Part shown: one piece after another, positions 45,464-56,129 of the stretch
How positions within the stretch are numbered: the stretch's first letter is position 1
How the letters are laid out: each line of letters starts with the position of its first letter
Source of the DNA: Scolanthus callimorphus
Lineage: Eukaryota; Cnidaria; Anthozoa; Actiniaria; Edwardsiidae
Direction of reading: 5' to 3'
Length of the DNA: 64,000 nt
Assembly: GCA_033964015.1 (NCBI GenBank)
Contig: CM066924.1
Span: 10,141,077-10,205,076 of the forward strand
Made by a program: the position numbers and the translations under genes
Notes under the pieces: model-generated
Seen by the model: the letters and a program-made list of their open reading frames with translations, nothing else
Databases searched by the model: none
Told to the model about the DNA's origin: nothing

Positions 45464-45780
45464 ATTTAAAGCTTTTCTAATTTGAAAGCAATCAAATACA
45501 TATTTAGCAATTTCTTTTTTGTGTGTTTTGGGAATTTATAAGGGTTTTATAACTTCTAATTCTTCCATTAATTTTCAGAGAAAGATCATTTCGTGTCATA
45601 AAGTGGACATTGGGTCAAGAAATGCTCTTCATTTTCCATATATTGACAATGTGGGCAAACCCTCATTTCCGGCATTACATAGTTCTTGCTATAGCGCCCT
45701 CTTTCGATTTGTAATATGTGGTTGCTAATGCGCAACTTTGTTAAAGCTCTCCTGCGTTCAATGTGGTCAATCTCTACTAA
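45464..45780 (-). pseudogene. Non-LTR retrotransposon, 3' end of the ORF
   Basis: The frame reads RRALTKLRISNHIL, a GRYSK segment, and a CPHCQYMENEEHFLTQC zinc-knuckle-like motif, the standard C-terminal end of L2/CR1-like reverse-transcriptase proteins, where CxxC...HFL..CP..Y recurs. After a frame change near 45585 the end continues to AKYVFDCFQIRKALNV and a stop. The 5' side is replaced by a G27 run, read as poly-Pro in this strand. Confidence 0.75.
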
Positions 45781-45807
45781 GGGGGGGGGGGGGGGGGGGG
45801 GGGGGGG
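45781..45807. repeat. G27 homopolymer
   Basis: The longest G-run in the window, ending a truncated LINE fragment. AATTTACCTAATCTTTTCC then AATTTACGTGTATTTTTC beyond it suggest a small local duplication. Confidence 0.95.
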
Positions 45808-47189
45808 CAATTTACCTAATCTTTTCCATACACTGTATTTAGGGGGGACAATTTACGTGTATTTTTCTTTTAGTAATTCCAGAGGGGTGGGTGTATGTGC
45901 ATTCTATCTTTGGGGGAAGAAATGATTTTTTTCTGGAATTACACGTTTGAATCAAGACTAAGATCTGAGTTAACCATGTTGGGTCACCAACTCGGCTACA
46001 TATCTTTAATACATCCCAAAACATTTCCACAAAGTAATAAGTTTCACTATAAAAGGGATAGCTCCTCTCACCCCAGGAGGAAGAACAATCAGTTATCAAT
46101 CAGCTGTCAACGAGTCAACATGTCGGAACATTGGTCTTACTGTTAAATTCCAAATTTTATATTCAATTTGCATTTCAATTTGGTATTCATAGTTTCTGGC
46201 TTTTTCCACCTAAAACATTTCTATTGATTGCAAAAGGATTTTATACCAAGCTGTTTGCATTCTAAAATAAGAGCAGGTTCAATGCAGAGCAAGAACAACT
46301 TATGCAGATGAGTTAGAATATTGACATCATGAATTAATAAAGATTTAGGACCAAACTCATGAGCAAATTACTAATTTGCCAGTTCTCTACACACACCTTT
46401 TATCTCTGCAATTAAAATATTTTTTTTCTGATGCGCACCTCTCAGATAACTATTTTTGCAATTTACTTGTTGGTTGCCGTTTTTTGTCTAAAGTGTTTTG
46501 ATTATGATCGCAAATTCAAGTGCAGAAGTGGGAGAGGAACTATCAACTATCAAATTTATATTGGCTCAAATTGTATATTTTACAGTAGGGTGAAATAGAT
46601 TTAATCATTCTATCCGAGTAAGTTATAAGGTTACCATTTTTTTTTCAGGAAAAACATTTTTGTAAACTCTATCTTAATTAACTTAAGCTTAACAATAATT
46701 ATTTCTCCTGTTGTGGACACTATTTAAGCTCCTTAATCCTATAACTTGCCCAAAGTATTAGTAATTACCAACAAATATGGTTCTTGGTATCGCTTGTAAG
46801 CATCCTTCTCTAGTGCAAGCTTCCAGTAACTTGTTTTACTTGTTTTTTGGATAATGTGAGAACCTCCTTGTGGAAGATGCCATTTTCTACCAAACCTCCT
46901 TTTGACGGATGTCGCTTTACTTTATACATGAAAAATCAGTCTGCTGATGAATCTGCCTCAAATTGGCAAATCTTAATTATACACATACGTAAACGATTGG
47001 ACATAAATGCAAGATCTCAGTTGGTTCTCCTTGATTCTTAGCCAACACTGACTTTATAAATCAGCAAAATAGTCGTAAAGTAGCGAGAGGACCGTAGGCC
47101 GCCATGTTGTTTTCCGACGATTTCCGAAGTTACCTTCCGAAGTAGTCCCGTCGATCACCTCCTTCTGAAGGATGACATCTAGCCACGAC

Positions 47190-47400
47190 CATTTCAAATG
47201 TTATTCAAATACTCATTAATTAATCATGACCTAATCAGCCAACCAGAGTTCTCATTTTGTACCACGTGCAGTACCTTGAAATCCTTGAAAGATACTGCAA
47301 GTGGAACTTGAAAACTTTTCAAGGTCCAAGGACCTTTTAATATTCATAGTTCAAAGGTCCTTGGATCTAGAAAAAATTTCTAGATCCAAGGACTTTGAAC
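47190..47400. repeat. Dispersed repeat, with a perfect local hairpin
   Basis: The segment 47190-47345 matches the inverse of 7880-8050. Next to it, TCCTTGGATCTAGAAA pairs with TTTCTAGATCCAAGGA, and TATTCATAGTTCAAAG with CTTTGAACTATGAATA around it. Confidence 0.75.
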
Positions 47401-47417
47401 TATGAATATTCATAATT

Positions 47418-47880
47418 TCAAGGTCCTCACCTCGAAAAGTTTCTACTAGTCATTCTTTGCGCCGTGCAAAGGCAGACCGTAGAAACCACTTCGTGAGAAG
47501 ACAAAAGTCTTCTCTCTCGAAGAAGTAAAGACTATATGCTTGTGCGCCGCAAAACTCCATGTAGGACAGGCTTTATGGAAACACTCTTGATCTTTTACTT
47601 CTGCGCATGACTAGTGACGCATCCAAGTTCATAATTCATAATATTCATAATTTCAAGGCCCTCGCCATCGAAATGTTTTTGTACTACTCAGTCTTTGCGC
47701 CGTACAATGGCAGACTGTAGAAACCGTTACGTGAGAACACGGGTCTTCTCTCTAGGAGAAATAGAATACAAAGGACCTTGTTCTAGACTATATGCATGTG
47801 CGCCGCCATCTTCCGTGTGGGACAGGCTTTATGGAAACAATCTTGACCTTTTCATTTCTGCGCATGACTAGTGACGTAAT
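47418..47880. repeat. Two-copy tandem repeat, ~235 bp
   Basis: TTTGCGCCGTGCAAAGGCAG...GACAGGCTTTATGGAAAC...TGCGCATGACTAGTGACG is repeated once with substitutions and a small insertion in the second copy. Non-coding. Confidence 0.85.
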
Positions 47881-48077
47881 TCCAGTTTCAAAAGTAAAAA
47901 ATAAGATTATATTGATAAATCCTGTTTGGGTAGGGTACAGAGGGGTTGGTGATTGAATATTATGTCACAGGCTATTATCTGAGTATTTCAAATGACTAAA
48001 AAATATGAATGGAGATGTTTCAACATTGATCGTTTTCCCTCTGTGTTGGCTAATTAGGTCATGAGTATTTGAAGTAA

Positions 48078-48210
48078 TTTAAAAGCCTCCTATTCGGACT
48101 TGACGGGATTTCAAAGCCCACGCAATTAGTTCCTTCGGCTCGGACTGGAACTAATTGCGCGGACTTTGAAATCCCGTCAAGTCCTCATAGTCGGCTTTTA
48201 AATATTACAT
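48078..48210. mobile_element. Foldback hairpin, ~55-bp arms
   Basis: GACTTGACGGGATTTCAAAG...CGCAATTAGTTCC pairs with GGAACTAATTGCGCGGACTT...CCCGTCAAGTC around CTTCGGCTCGGACT. Confidence 0.85.
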
Positions 48211-49251
48211 ACAGAACTTCTCATTCTTGAAATAACCGACGAGCCAGGCGAAATCATTTTCGCAGAAGTGGCTGTTGTACTTTTGTATCCGTGATTGTGA
48301 TCCGTTCACTCTCGAGAATTAAGTTTTCAAAAACTTCGCTTGCGGCCGACTTGTATCCGCTGTTAGTTGCCTCTTATAATTCTGTTACATGTGAGTCGGA
48401 AGATTGTTTATGTGATGGAATATGATTTGTTGAAGTCATTGCCATTGGGCATATGAATCTGTTTTTCAGCAATGAATCTCCACACGAAAACGCGACTCGT
48501 CTGCAGAAATAAATTCTCTGAAACTTCCCAAATGTTTCCTTGTGTACACCCATCATTTCAATTTCCACTCAATCCAGATAGTAGTTAAGTTTATAGAGGT
48601 TTTACAGTTCGGTACATCTCCACTAGAGAAAAATTTAGCTTCCTCAACCACAACGAATGTTTTCTCTGTTTGAGGTTTGCTTCGCTTGAATGAAAACTCT
48701 GACAGAGCCACGCGCGCTCGTTTTGTAAAATGGCGGGGAAAAAAATGCGTATTGCCCAGGGGTAATACGGTAAAATTCTGCCCGCTGATTAGCCAATCAG
48801 AGCGCGCATACTATCGTTGCCGTCTATAGGTTGAACAAATATGGTAACATGAGTATCGTTTGTTGTTTCAGATGTTAGAGATTCCAAGAAATCGGAAACA
48901 AATAATGAGTTGCAGTTTTTATTTTTCATTGTTAAACATGTCAAGGTAAGATGCAAGTCAGGATGTTTCAATCTAGTTGAAGTATTTCGATTGTGCTTAG
49001 ACGATGAAATATTTTTTAAAATACGCCATCGAGGATTCAAGGCGTTGTCTGACGAGCCAATCGGTCGAAGATGAGAAAGTACAACCGGGAAGCATTTGTA
49101 TAGTTCTGTGCCATACAATCTCCTGTCTCTCTGAAGGGCTGTTTGATTTGCCCTGTGAGTTTTTGGTCCAAAGCTGCGTCTTTAATTGCTATAATTTTTT
49201 GGTTATAAAATAGGACTCTCAAAGCGCACCCGTTTTTACCATCAATATTAC

Positions 49252-49505
49252 AGCCGAATTCGATGTATCGCGATGCTCCAATTCCAAGAATCGTTTTTTG
49301 TTTGGGCAATGCTGCGCTGTCACTCAAAAATGGGGGTGGGGCTATGCAAATGGAGGCTATTATGCAAAGTGGGTTCCATCGAGGCCCGTCGACTTCATGT
49401 TAATTTGCATAGCCCCGCCCCCATTTTTGAGTGACAGCGCAGAATTGCCCAAAGAAAAAAAACGATTCTTGGAATTGGAGCATCGCGATACATCGAATTT
49501 GGCTG
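49252..49505. mobile_element. Foldback element, ~100-bp arms
   Basis: GCCGAATTCGATGTATCGCG through TTTTTTGTTTGGGCAATGC and CTCAAAAATGGGGGTGGGGC is inverted almost perfectly from ATTTGCATAGCCCCGCCCCC to CGCGATACATCGAATTTGGC. Loop about 50 bases. Non-coding. Confidence 0.9.
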
Positions 49506-49952
49506 TAAGTCCCCCCAAACGCCCCAATGAAGCAAACCACGGTCGATCTCTAGGAGAACATCCTCGTGATAACGTGTATCGTATTGGATAGCAAAATACA
49601 CGAGGTCGACTACATGCTTTAGACGGGATTTCATTTCGAGTTTGCCAAATTCAGACCGCAATAAAATCTGTCCGTAACCAGCAACGAACTGAACGAAATC
49701 CTCGAGCGTTAACTCCTCAAACTTTACTTTGGCCTTGACTTGAGGGACTTACCCGAGGTTCGCGACCGACCAATTTTACCACGCTGTCCTCATCTGAACC
49801 GCTCTCATCGGTGAGCCGGTTGCGCAAGTCCACAACAGTAGCGGTCTTATCTGACTTGTTAGTCGTTGTCTTTACCCAAGAGACGGGTCAGTAGTAGTTT
49901 AAAATTGTTCACCATGGAGATTTACAAGATCCTTGAATCTCATTGCATTTCA

Positions 49953-50007
49953 GACTCTTCTTGCAAGTAACAAGCTGAAAGTCGTCACCCCTAGCTGGTC
50001 AAATGCT
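49953..50007 (+). CDS. Weak host exon candidate
   Basis: A GCATTTCAG acceptor and a strong GCT|GTGAGT donor bracket about 18 codons reading KLKVVTPSW in one frame. That string resembles the end of a BRCT domain, but it is far too short to assign. Confidence 0.25.
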
Positions 50008-50082
50008 GTGAGTTTTAAAGAAATATTATGTATTTGTTGCTTGTTTGTTTGGTTGGTTATTCGTCCTACAAGGATGTCTGTA

Positions 50083-50200
50083 ATATATAGATTTAGCCAC
50101 TGGCTAAAAGTGGAGCTTTTATATACATGTGTATATCACTATTATAGCGGAACTCCTTGTGCTGAAGGCACGGAGTGGAGCCCCATACGTATCATCAACG
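50083..50200. repeat. Compact relative of the CRE-satellite element ends, without satellite
   Basis: TAATATATAGATTTAGCCAC...GGCTAAAAGTGGAGC is the inverse of the right end of the 15735-17145 element. It is followed within 30 bases by TTATAGCGGAACTCC, a hairpin (CTCCTTGTGC/GCACGGAG) and GGAGCCCCATACG, which mirror the other end. The internal satellite is absent. Confidence 0.6.
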
Positions 50201-50219
50201 TCACATGAGAAAGCAACCC

Positions 50220-50470
50220 ATCCAAGCCAAAACGATACGTTCAGCGGCTTACGAAAACATTGCGGGCTCTTATTTACGCATGCGCACTTGCGTTACTGGC
50301 GACCCGTGTACACAGCTAATCACAGTCCGTCTTGGATAGCGGCGCGGTGCTTGGCAGAGGACACGGACCGGAAGTCGCTCCTTCATTTTCCCGCCGAAAA
50401 AACTCGCAAAACACGCGCCCGCCCGCGTCGGCTCACTCGAGTCATTCAGAAGAAATTTTTCTTGAGTCAA
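50220..50470. promoter_or_regulatory. GC-rich stretch with CpGs, possible host promoter
   Basis: Local base composition rises, CpG is frequent, and TTACGCATGCGCACTTGCG contains an NRF1-type core. No downstream ORF or 5' exon could be assigned, so promoter status is a guess. Confidence 0.25.
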
Positions 50471-52307
50471 ACTGAGACAAACTCGTGGGTGCGAACCACG
50501 CCAAATTTGCTCAAAAGAATTCTCTAATGATTGTCAAAATACTTCGGATTCGATTCCTTCGCCGATATTTCATAATGTTGTTTAGTCATTTTGGAGAAAC
50601 TATGAGGGAGTTGCAAAATATTCAAAGGCTAGATTGCAGAATACCTGGCCCACGGCGAAGCAAGACTTCGGCGTTCTTCTGAAGAAAAACAACAGTTTCT
50701 TTCGTAAAAGCTGCAAAACGACGAGTTCTTCGAATACTCATATGAGATCTACGAACAGGGAGCCAGAACTGGATTGAACAGGATTGACAATAACAGAAAA
50801 TTAAAATGGTTTAAGCCGAATAATATATTTAGGAAAATTGGCTTTGTGCAAAAGCTTGCCAAGTAAGAATGAATTCAACTCAACACGACGGAGACTTTCG
50901 GAGGAAAGAAACGACTTCACTATCAGTTATCGGTAAGCACAAAGCACAATTGCTTCTTATGCTATTTATATTTTAGCTTCCAAGTTTATTGCATTCCTGA
51001 TGAGAAAATTCTGACTTTACATGTAACTTTTACGTTTTGCTGCTTTAGTTGGCTCCCTCAAGGTTTCTTTTTCTCGGCTAAACTCGAATTATAGTTTTGA
51101 GTAAGCTTGACTTTTTGGCCCTGCTTGCCTTATTCTTATGTAAACAGGTCATTTCTGATATTCTAGCCTTGATTTTCCTTTGTCGACTATGATTTGCATG
51201 CATTGATAACCGAGACTGCTCGAAATTCCGATGTGACATTGGCGCATTTCTATGTTCGTGACATTAATTGTGTGCCAGTTAGTGAAAGTGTTTCTGTGTT
51301 TTTGTGTTCGAGGCAAGAGCCAGCTGCTGTTCGTAACTCTTCTGTTATTTAAACATGGTGTGCAGCGAGACTTGATGTCTCCTTCCGACCGTTTCCGACC
51401 GCTGTTGATATACCACATATTTTCATGACGTTTGTGACAGTTTTCAGATTTCTCTGAAATCATCTTACTTCACTGTTCGTCATTACTGTTAACGTTTGGT
51501 GTCCCCTTTATTTCGGTGTTTCGTCTTACCATTGACAGGTGGAGTGTTTTTACGGTGTACACTCATCTGGCGTTCGTGACTTTCCCGTCAGGGTATTAAA
51601 GAAAGTTTGTTACTGTGTTGGCTATGGGGGCGTGCCGTTTGAATCGCCACCTTTTCAGGATGGTTGTGTGGCGTCTCCGCACTGCATTGCAAACTCTTGC
51701 TACGCGTGACTCTGATGGGCGCAGGATCATTATTAATATCAGTTGGTCTTGTGGTCGATCCGTTAATGACGGCATTCCGCGTTCGTCTTTCTGAGACAGG
51801 AAGTTGACTTGTGTTCTCTACCGTTGGATGTCATTATGGGGAGCACTACTTTCTATGGGATCAGGATGTCCATTGTATAACCGTGACTTTTGTGGATCGG
51901 CAGGATTATTTTGGAATAACTCATATTATTTTAATACTGTGTTCATTATGGGCCTGCGCTGCACTGCACTTGACTTGTCAGCGTTGTACCAGTTGTACAG
52001 TCGCGTGTCTTGGATACACTCGTATTTTGACCTTATCGGTGTTTCGATAGCACAGGCCGCCTTTATTGATTAATTTTCCAGTGCTTGGAGAACAGGAACT
52101 CGGCCTAAAAGTACTCTTCCTCGAAGGACAGCGAGTTATTGATCATGAATGAAACATTGGTATGGACGACGTGGCGGACCTGTCTTACAAAAAAGTTGCT
52201 TAAAACAAAAACAGTGTTTCGTTGGGTACTCATCCTTGTGTATTGTGTCAGAGATGTGCTCCACAGTCGAGTTTTTATTTGCCGGCCTTCTCTACCGACT
52301 TGTGTGA

Positions 52308-52440
52308 GGGTGTCCAATACTCCCAATCAAACCCATTCGCCACTAGACGTTGCCCATTCGGCAAACAGGAAGCCAATTCGAGAATTGGAGCAATCTTGCT
52401 TTGCTTGTACTTTTTTTTCTCCATAAATGCAAATTTAACA
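52308..52440. repeat. Inverted-repeat arm, pairs with 54165-54300
   Basis: GTCCAATACTCCCAATC...TTGCCCATTCGGCAAAC...GAAGCCAATTCGAGAATTGG recurs inverted at 54165-54300. The pair encloses the CRE-satellite element copy 2. The intervening ORFs are low-complexity shadows. Confidence 0.8.
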
Positions 52441-52501
52441 AAAACGTAATAATTGTATTGAACCTAGTAGGGGCTCTTTCCGTCATAGGAGTTGTGTCCC
52501 T

Positions 52502-52570
52502 TCACAGGGGCGTAGCCAGCACTTATGAGAGGGGGGTTTCCAAATTCAAAAAATAAAAAACTCCACATAG
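52502..52570. mobile_element. MITE fragment (CAGGGGCGTAGCCAGC end)
   Basis: ACAGGGGCGTAGCCAGCACT followed by a G-run is the start of a widespread hAT-like MITE as I know it. Only one end is present here. Confidence 0.45.
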
Positions 52571-52689
52571 ATCTCGGGAAATAACTAGCGTTTGAAGACA
52601 TTTGCTACATTTTATTGGAGCATTTAGTAGTCAGTCGGTCCAGAACAGAGGCGAGGCGGGGTTCTGCTGCGGGACATTCTATGTGAATG

Positions 52690-53842
52690 TGTACATGGTT
52701 TATATGGTTGCTTTAGAGTCGTCCCTTCACGAGATATTAATTTTTCCAAGCATAGATGACGTCATCGATGACGTTATATCACGTGACCACTTCATTTCGC
52801 TTATCTGGTGGCCTAGACTACACTACCCAAGTTTGGTTCTTTAGAGTCTTCCCTTCACGAGATATAATTTTTCAAGCATAGATGACGTCATCGATGACGT
52901 CATATCACGTGACCACTTCATTTCGCTCATCTGGTGGTCTAGACTACACTACTAAGTTTGGTTGTCTTAGAGTCTTCCCTTCACGAGATATTCATTTTCA
53001 AGCATAGATGACGTCATCGCTGACGTCATATCACGTGACCACTTCATTTCGCTCATCTGGTGGCCTAGACAACACTACCCAAGTTTGGTTCTTTTAGAGT
53101 CTTCCCTTCACGAGATATTAATTTTTCAAGCATAGATGACGTCATCGATGACGTCATATCACGTGGCCACTTCATTTCGCTCATCTGGTGGTCTAGACTA
53201 CACTACCCAAGGTTGGTTGTTTTAGAGTCTTCCCTTCACGTGATATTCATTTTTTAAGCATAGATGACGTCATCGACGACGTCATATCACGTGACCACTT
53301 CATTTCGCTCACCTGGTGACCTAGACTACACTACCAAAGTTTGGTTGTCTTAGAGTCTTCCCTTCACGAGATATTCATTTTTCAATCATGATGACGTCAT
53401 CGATGACGTCACATCACGTGTCCGGGTTACAGCACCCCCCTTGTGGCATAGACAAAATATCCTAAGTATGGTTGTCTTAGCGTGTTCCCTTGAGGAGATA
53501 TAATTTTTTCTTTGCATACCACAGGGTTCCCATGTGTACACGGACGACGGACGGACCGACGGACGGACGGCGTACGCTATAGGTTTAATACCAGAAAACT
53601 AAAGAAAAAATCATATCTCCGAAGGGTAGCTTCTATAGAAGCCAAACTTGGACAAACTTTCAAAGACCATAAGAGGAACTTTATACCAAAGTCACGTGCC
53701 CTTACGTCATCAATGACGTCATCAAAAAGATCCATAATGCCCGTGACGTTCAAAAATCAACTCGATAGTATACTATACGTTTTTCTCTTAGGTATGGTGC
53801 TCCGCTAGCGCGGGCCTTCGGCCCGCGCTGGAGCTCCGCTAT
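52690..53842. mobile_element. CRE-satellite element, copy 2, inverted
   Basis: Six ~126-bp units (palindrome cores at about 52757, 52883, 53010, 53137, 53268 and 53393) run antiparallel to those at 16 kb. They are followed by the same unique flank (ACGGCGTACGCTATAGGTTT...TCGATAGTATACTATACGTT) and by an intact hairpin, GCGCGGGCC TTC GGCCCGCGC, before GGAGCTCCGCTATTA. The other terminus present in copy 1 is missing here. Confidence 0.85.
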
Positions 53843-54164
53843 TAGGTCATCATATATTCTACTATTCATGATAAATTCTGGTTGAAATTGCTTTGAAAAT
53901 CACGAAATTAGAAGAAATTGCCATAAATATTTCTCCAATTGCCTCGAATTGCCCCGAACTGCCTCGAATCGCCCCGATCGGCAATCACTGGAGGGGCCTA
54001 CAGTTACATTCTAGCTACCAGGCCTCAAATGGTACGCGGGCGGCGAAGCGAGCGCGACATGATGAGGGACGCGTATTCTAAAAGGAGTACAAGGAACATT
54101 GTGGGACATCTTTGAGCTACGAAGCTGGCCGGAGACGGTCAACTTCCGTTTTGTTAAATTAGCA

Positions 54165-54300
54165 TTCTGGGGACGAAAACGGAAGTAAAAAAAATACAAG
54201 CAAAGCAAGATTGCTCCAATTCTCGAATTGGCTTCCGGTTTGCCGAATGGGCAAAGTCTAGTGTGCGAATGGGCCCGACTGGGAGTATTGGACAAGAAGA
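54165..54300. repeat. Inverted-repeat arm, partner of 52308-52440
   Basis: It contains CCAATTCTCGAATTGGCTTC and GCCGAATGGGCAAAG through GGGAGTATTGGACAAGAAG. A self-complementary CCAATTC/GAATTGG core lies within. Confidence 0.8.
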
Positions 54301-54690
54301 CTTGTGTGGGCTATTGGCTGATACTAGTTGCTTTCACAAGACGTTCCTCGCATCTTTCTCTATAGTAAAATTCCTTCGAGTTGTTGACCATTGCCGGGGT
54401 CGTAACTCTTATAAAACTCTGGGGTCATCGGTGGTTCTGGCTGGTTGTTCGCTACGATCACTCAACGAGGTTGCTTGTGACGGTGTTGACCTCGTGGGTC
54501 ATCCTGTCGTGACGCATTGTCATCTGCTTACGGGAGATATGCTTCCTCGCGGTATCCTCCCACTTTAAACTAAATTTGGTACATCCAATCACGGTACTGG
54601 ACGTCCCTCCAGACGGGACTTCACGTCAACCGCTACTCAGCTGGGCGCTACGCGCAACGTTGTGGGCTATTTTGAAGCGAGCGTGACACT
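54300..54690. other. Unassigned sequence before the gap
   Basis: One frame is open for about 100 codons (54263-54568), but composition and lack of splice context give no support for a gene. It may be the internal part of an element cut by the gap. Confidence 0.3.
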
Positions 54691-54790
54691 NNNNNNNNNN
54701 NNNNNNNNNNNNNNNNNNNNNNNNNNNNNNNNNNNNNNNNNNNNNNNNNNNNNNNNNNNNNNNNNNNNNNNNNNNNNNNNNNNNNNNNNN
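54691..54790. other. Scaffold gap (100 N)
   Basis: Exactly 100 N residues, a standard placeholder of unknown true length. Element boundaries near here cannot be trusted. Confidence 0.99.
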
Positions 54791-55620
54791 TAACTATACG
54801 GAAAACGTAATTTTGTATATTCTTTATAATCTATTAGGCATCCAGTGTTTAGAAGTTAATTTAGAGAAATAAATTCGTCACGTGATAAGTGAAAAACCAA
54901 GAATATTATTAGTCGGTAACGCCAAAGAATCGTCATTTTATTCATTTCTTTTTGTCATTTATCTGTTTTACTAACCTTGTAGGGGTTCGACTACTCGCAA
55001 GTAAAGAACTCCATCAAGATGAAGCGTGACGTTATCTGTTCAATAGAGAAGCAACAGCGTTCAGTAATTGTTTATTGAAACGTTCACATTCACGGTGAGC
55101 TCTGTTCACTACCAAGAAATTTACACAAACATGCGAGGGGAATACATAATACAAAATACCTAATGTAATAGCAGACTGTGATGGATTTCAATGGCCATTT
55201 CCTTTAAGCTTTGAACATACTTGATCTCATCTATAATAGGGATAAGTATAGCAAGTCCCTGTTGAAAAAAAAGAGATTACATTTGTTTAAAATTCCTGCC
55301 CGGGCTGATCTTCATCAATAGGAAAAAAAAAATCAAATTTCGCGCGTGGAGTTTGAGTGTACTTTTTTTTATTTGTTAAAATTTCTTGTTGAACAAGGTT
55401 TGACAACCCGACACGTGGTAAATATTTTCCAATGCATGTTCAGCGGTCTGCATCACTGAAAACTTAACTTCGGCAAATGTTGAATGATGTCGAACTCTAC
55501 GTTGAATTAATGATTTAAAAAAACGGTTAAAAACAAGGTGTACGTCGTGTAAAATGATTCAAATCATTTGTTTAGCTAACTTTCAGCCATTCTTTTCAAC
55601 TGATTTGAAAATGTTCTAGA
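54791..55620. other. Non-coding stretch
   Basis: AT-rich sequence with no supported gene or clear repeat. Confidence 0.4.
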
Positions 55621-55639
55621 ACTGCTGAGCATCGCATAA

Positions 55640-55866
55640 AATATCGCGCCGAGCCCAAGGAAATGCATGAGTCTTTATTTGAGCCTACCTCAATGATACA
55701 CTCTCGTAATCTAAGGGGCTCAAATATCTTCATGCCTCGCCCTCGTACAGAGGCTGCTAAGCGAGCGTTAACTACAGGGGTGCCGCCACGTGGAATTGCT
55801 CAATGTGGAGGTACAAAACAGCTTAATCTGCCTTTTTTTAAATCTGCACTGTCTCTAGCATTGTAA
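55640..55866 (+). pseudogene. Non-LTR retrotransposon, RT C-terminal fragment
   Basis: The frame reads HSRNLRGSNIFMPRPRTEAA followed by a segment aligned to the RGA.LWN motif of L2/CR1-like and related LINE proteins, but degraded, and ends LPFFKSALSLAL with a stop. Only about 65 codons survive. It lies immediately before the direct-repeat copy at 55893. Confidence 0.55.
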
Positions 55867-55892
55867 TAGTTAGATTTTAGTATTAAATAGTT

Positions 55893-56120
55893 GTTTTAGA
55901 TATAGTATAGTGCATAGTATTTCAACGTGTAATGTTTTTTTATATTTTTGGTATAATCGGCTCACTGGAAGAGCATTTAAAAAAAAAATATCTATATAAA
56001 TATCCTATATTTATATCTATATAAATACTATAATATTATAATTATTATTATATTATTATTATATTATATTATTATATTATTATTATTATTATATTATTAT
56101 TATTATATTATTATTAATGA
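55893..56120. repeat. Long direct repeat, left copy, ending in TTA microsatellite
   Basis: About 140 bases from TATAGTATAGTGCATAGTAT through GGCTCACTGGAAGAGCATTT and the ATATCTATATAAATATCCTA run are repeated almost perfectly at 58493. The two copies bracket the LINE at 56130-58490. The TTA array differs in length between copies. Confidence 0.9.
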
Positions 56121-56129
56121 AGAGAAAAA

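Noticed and set aside
48789..49118. 109-codon minus-strand ORF
   Set aside because: Extends into flank of a foldback element and has no recognisable feature.
54263..54568. 101-codon ORF before the gap
   Set aside because: No recognisable motif and adjacent to an inverted repeat and the N gap; not supportable as a gene.
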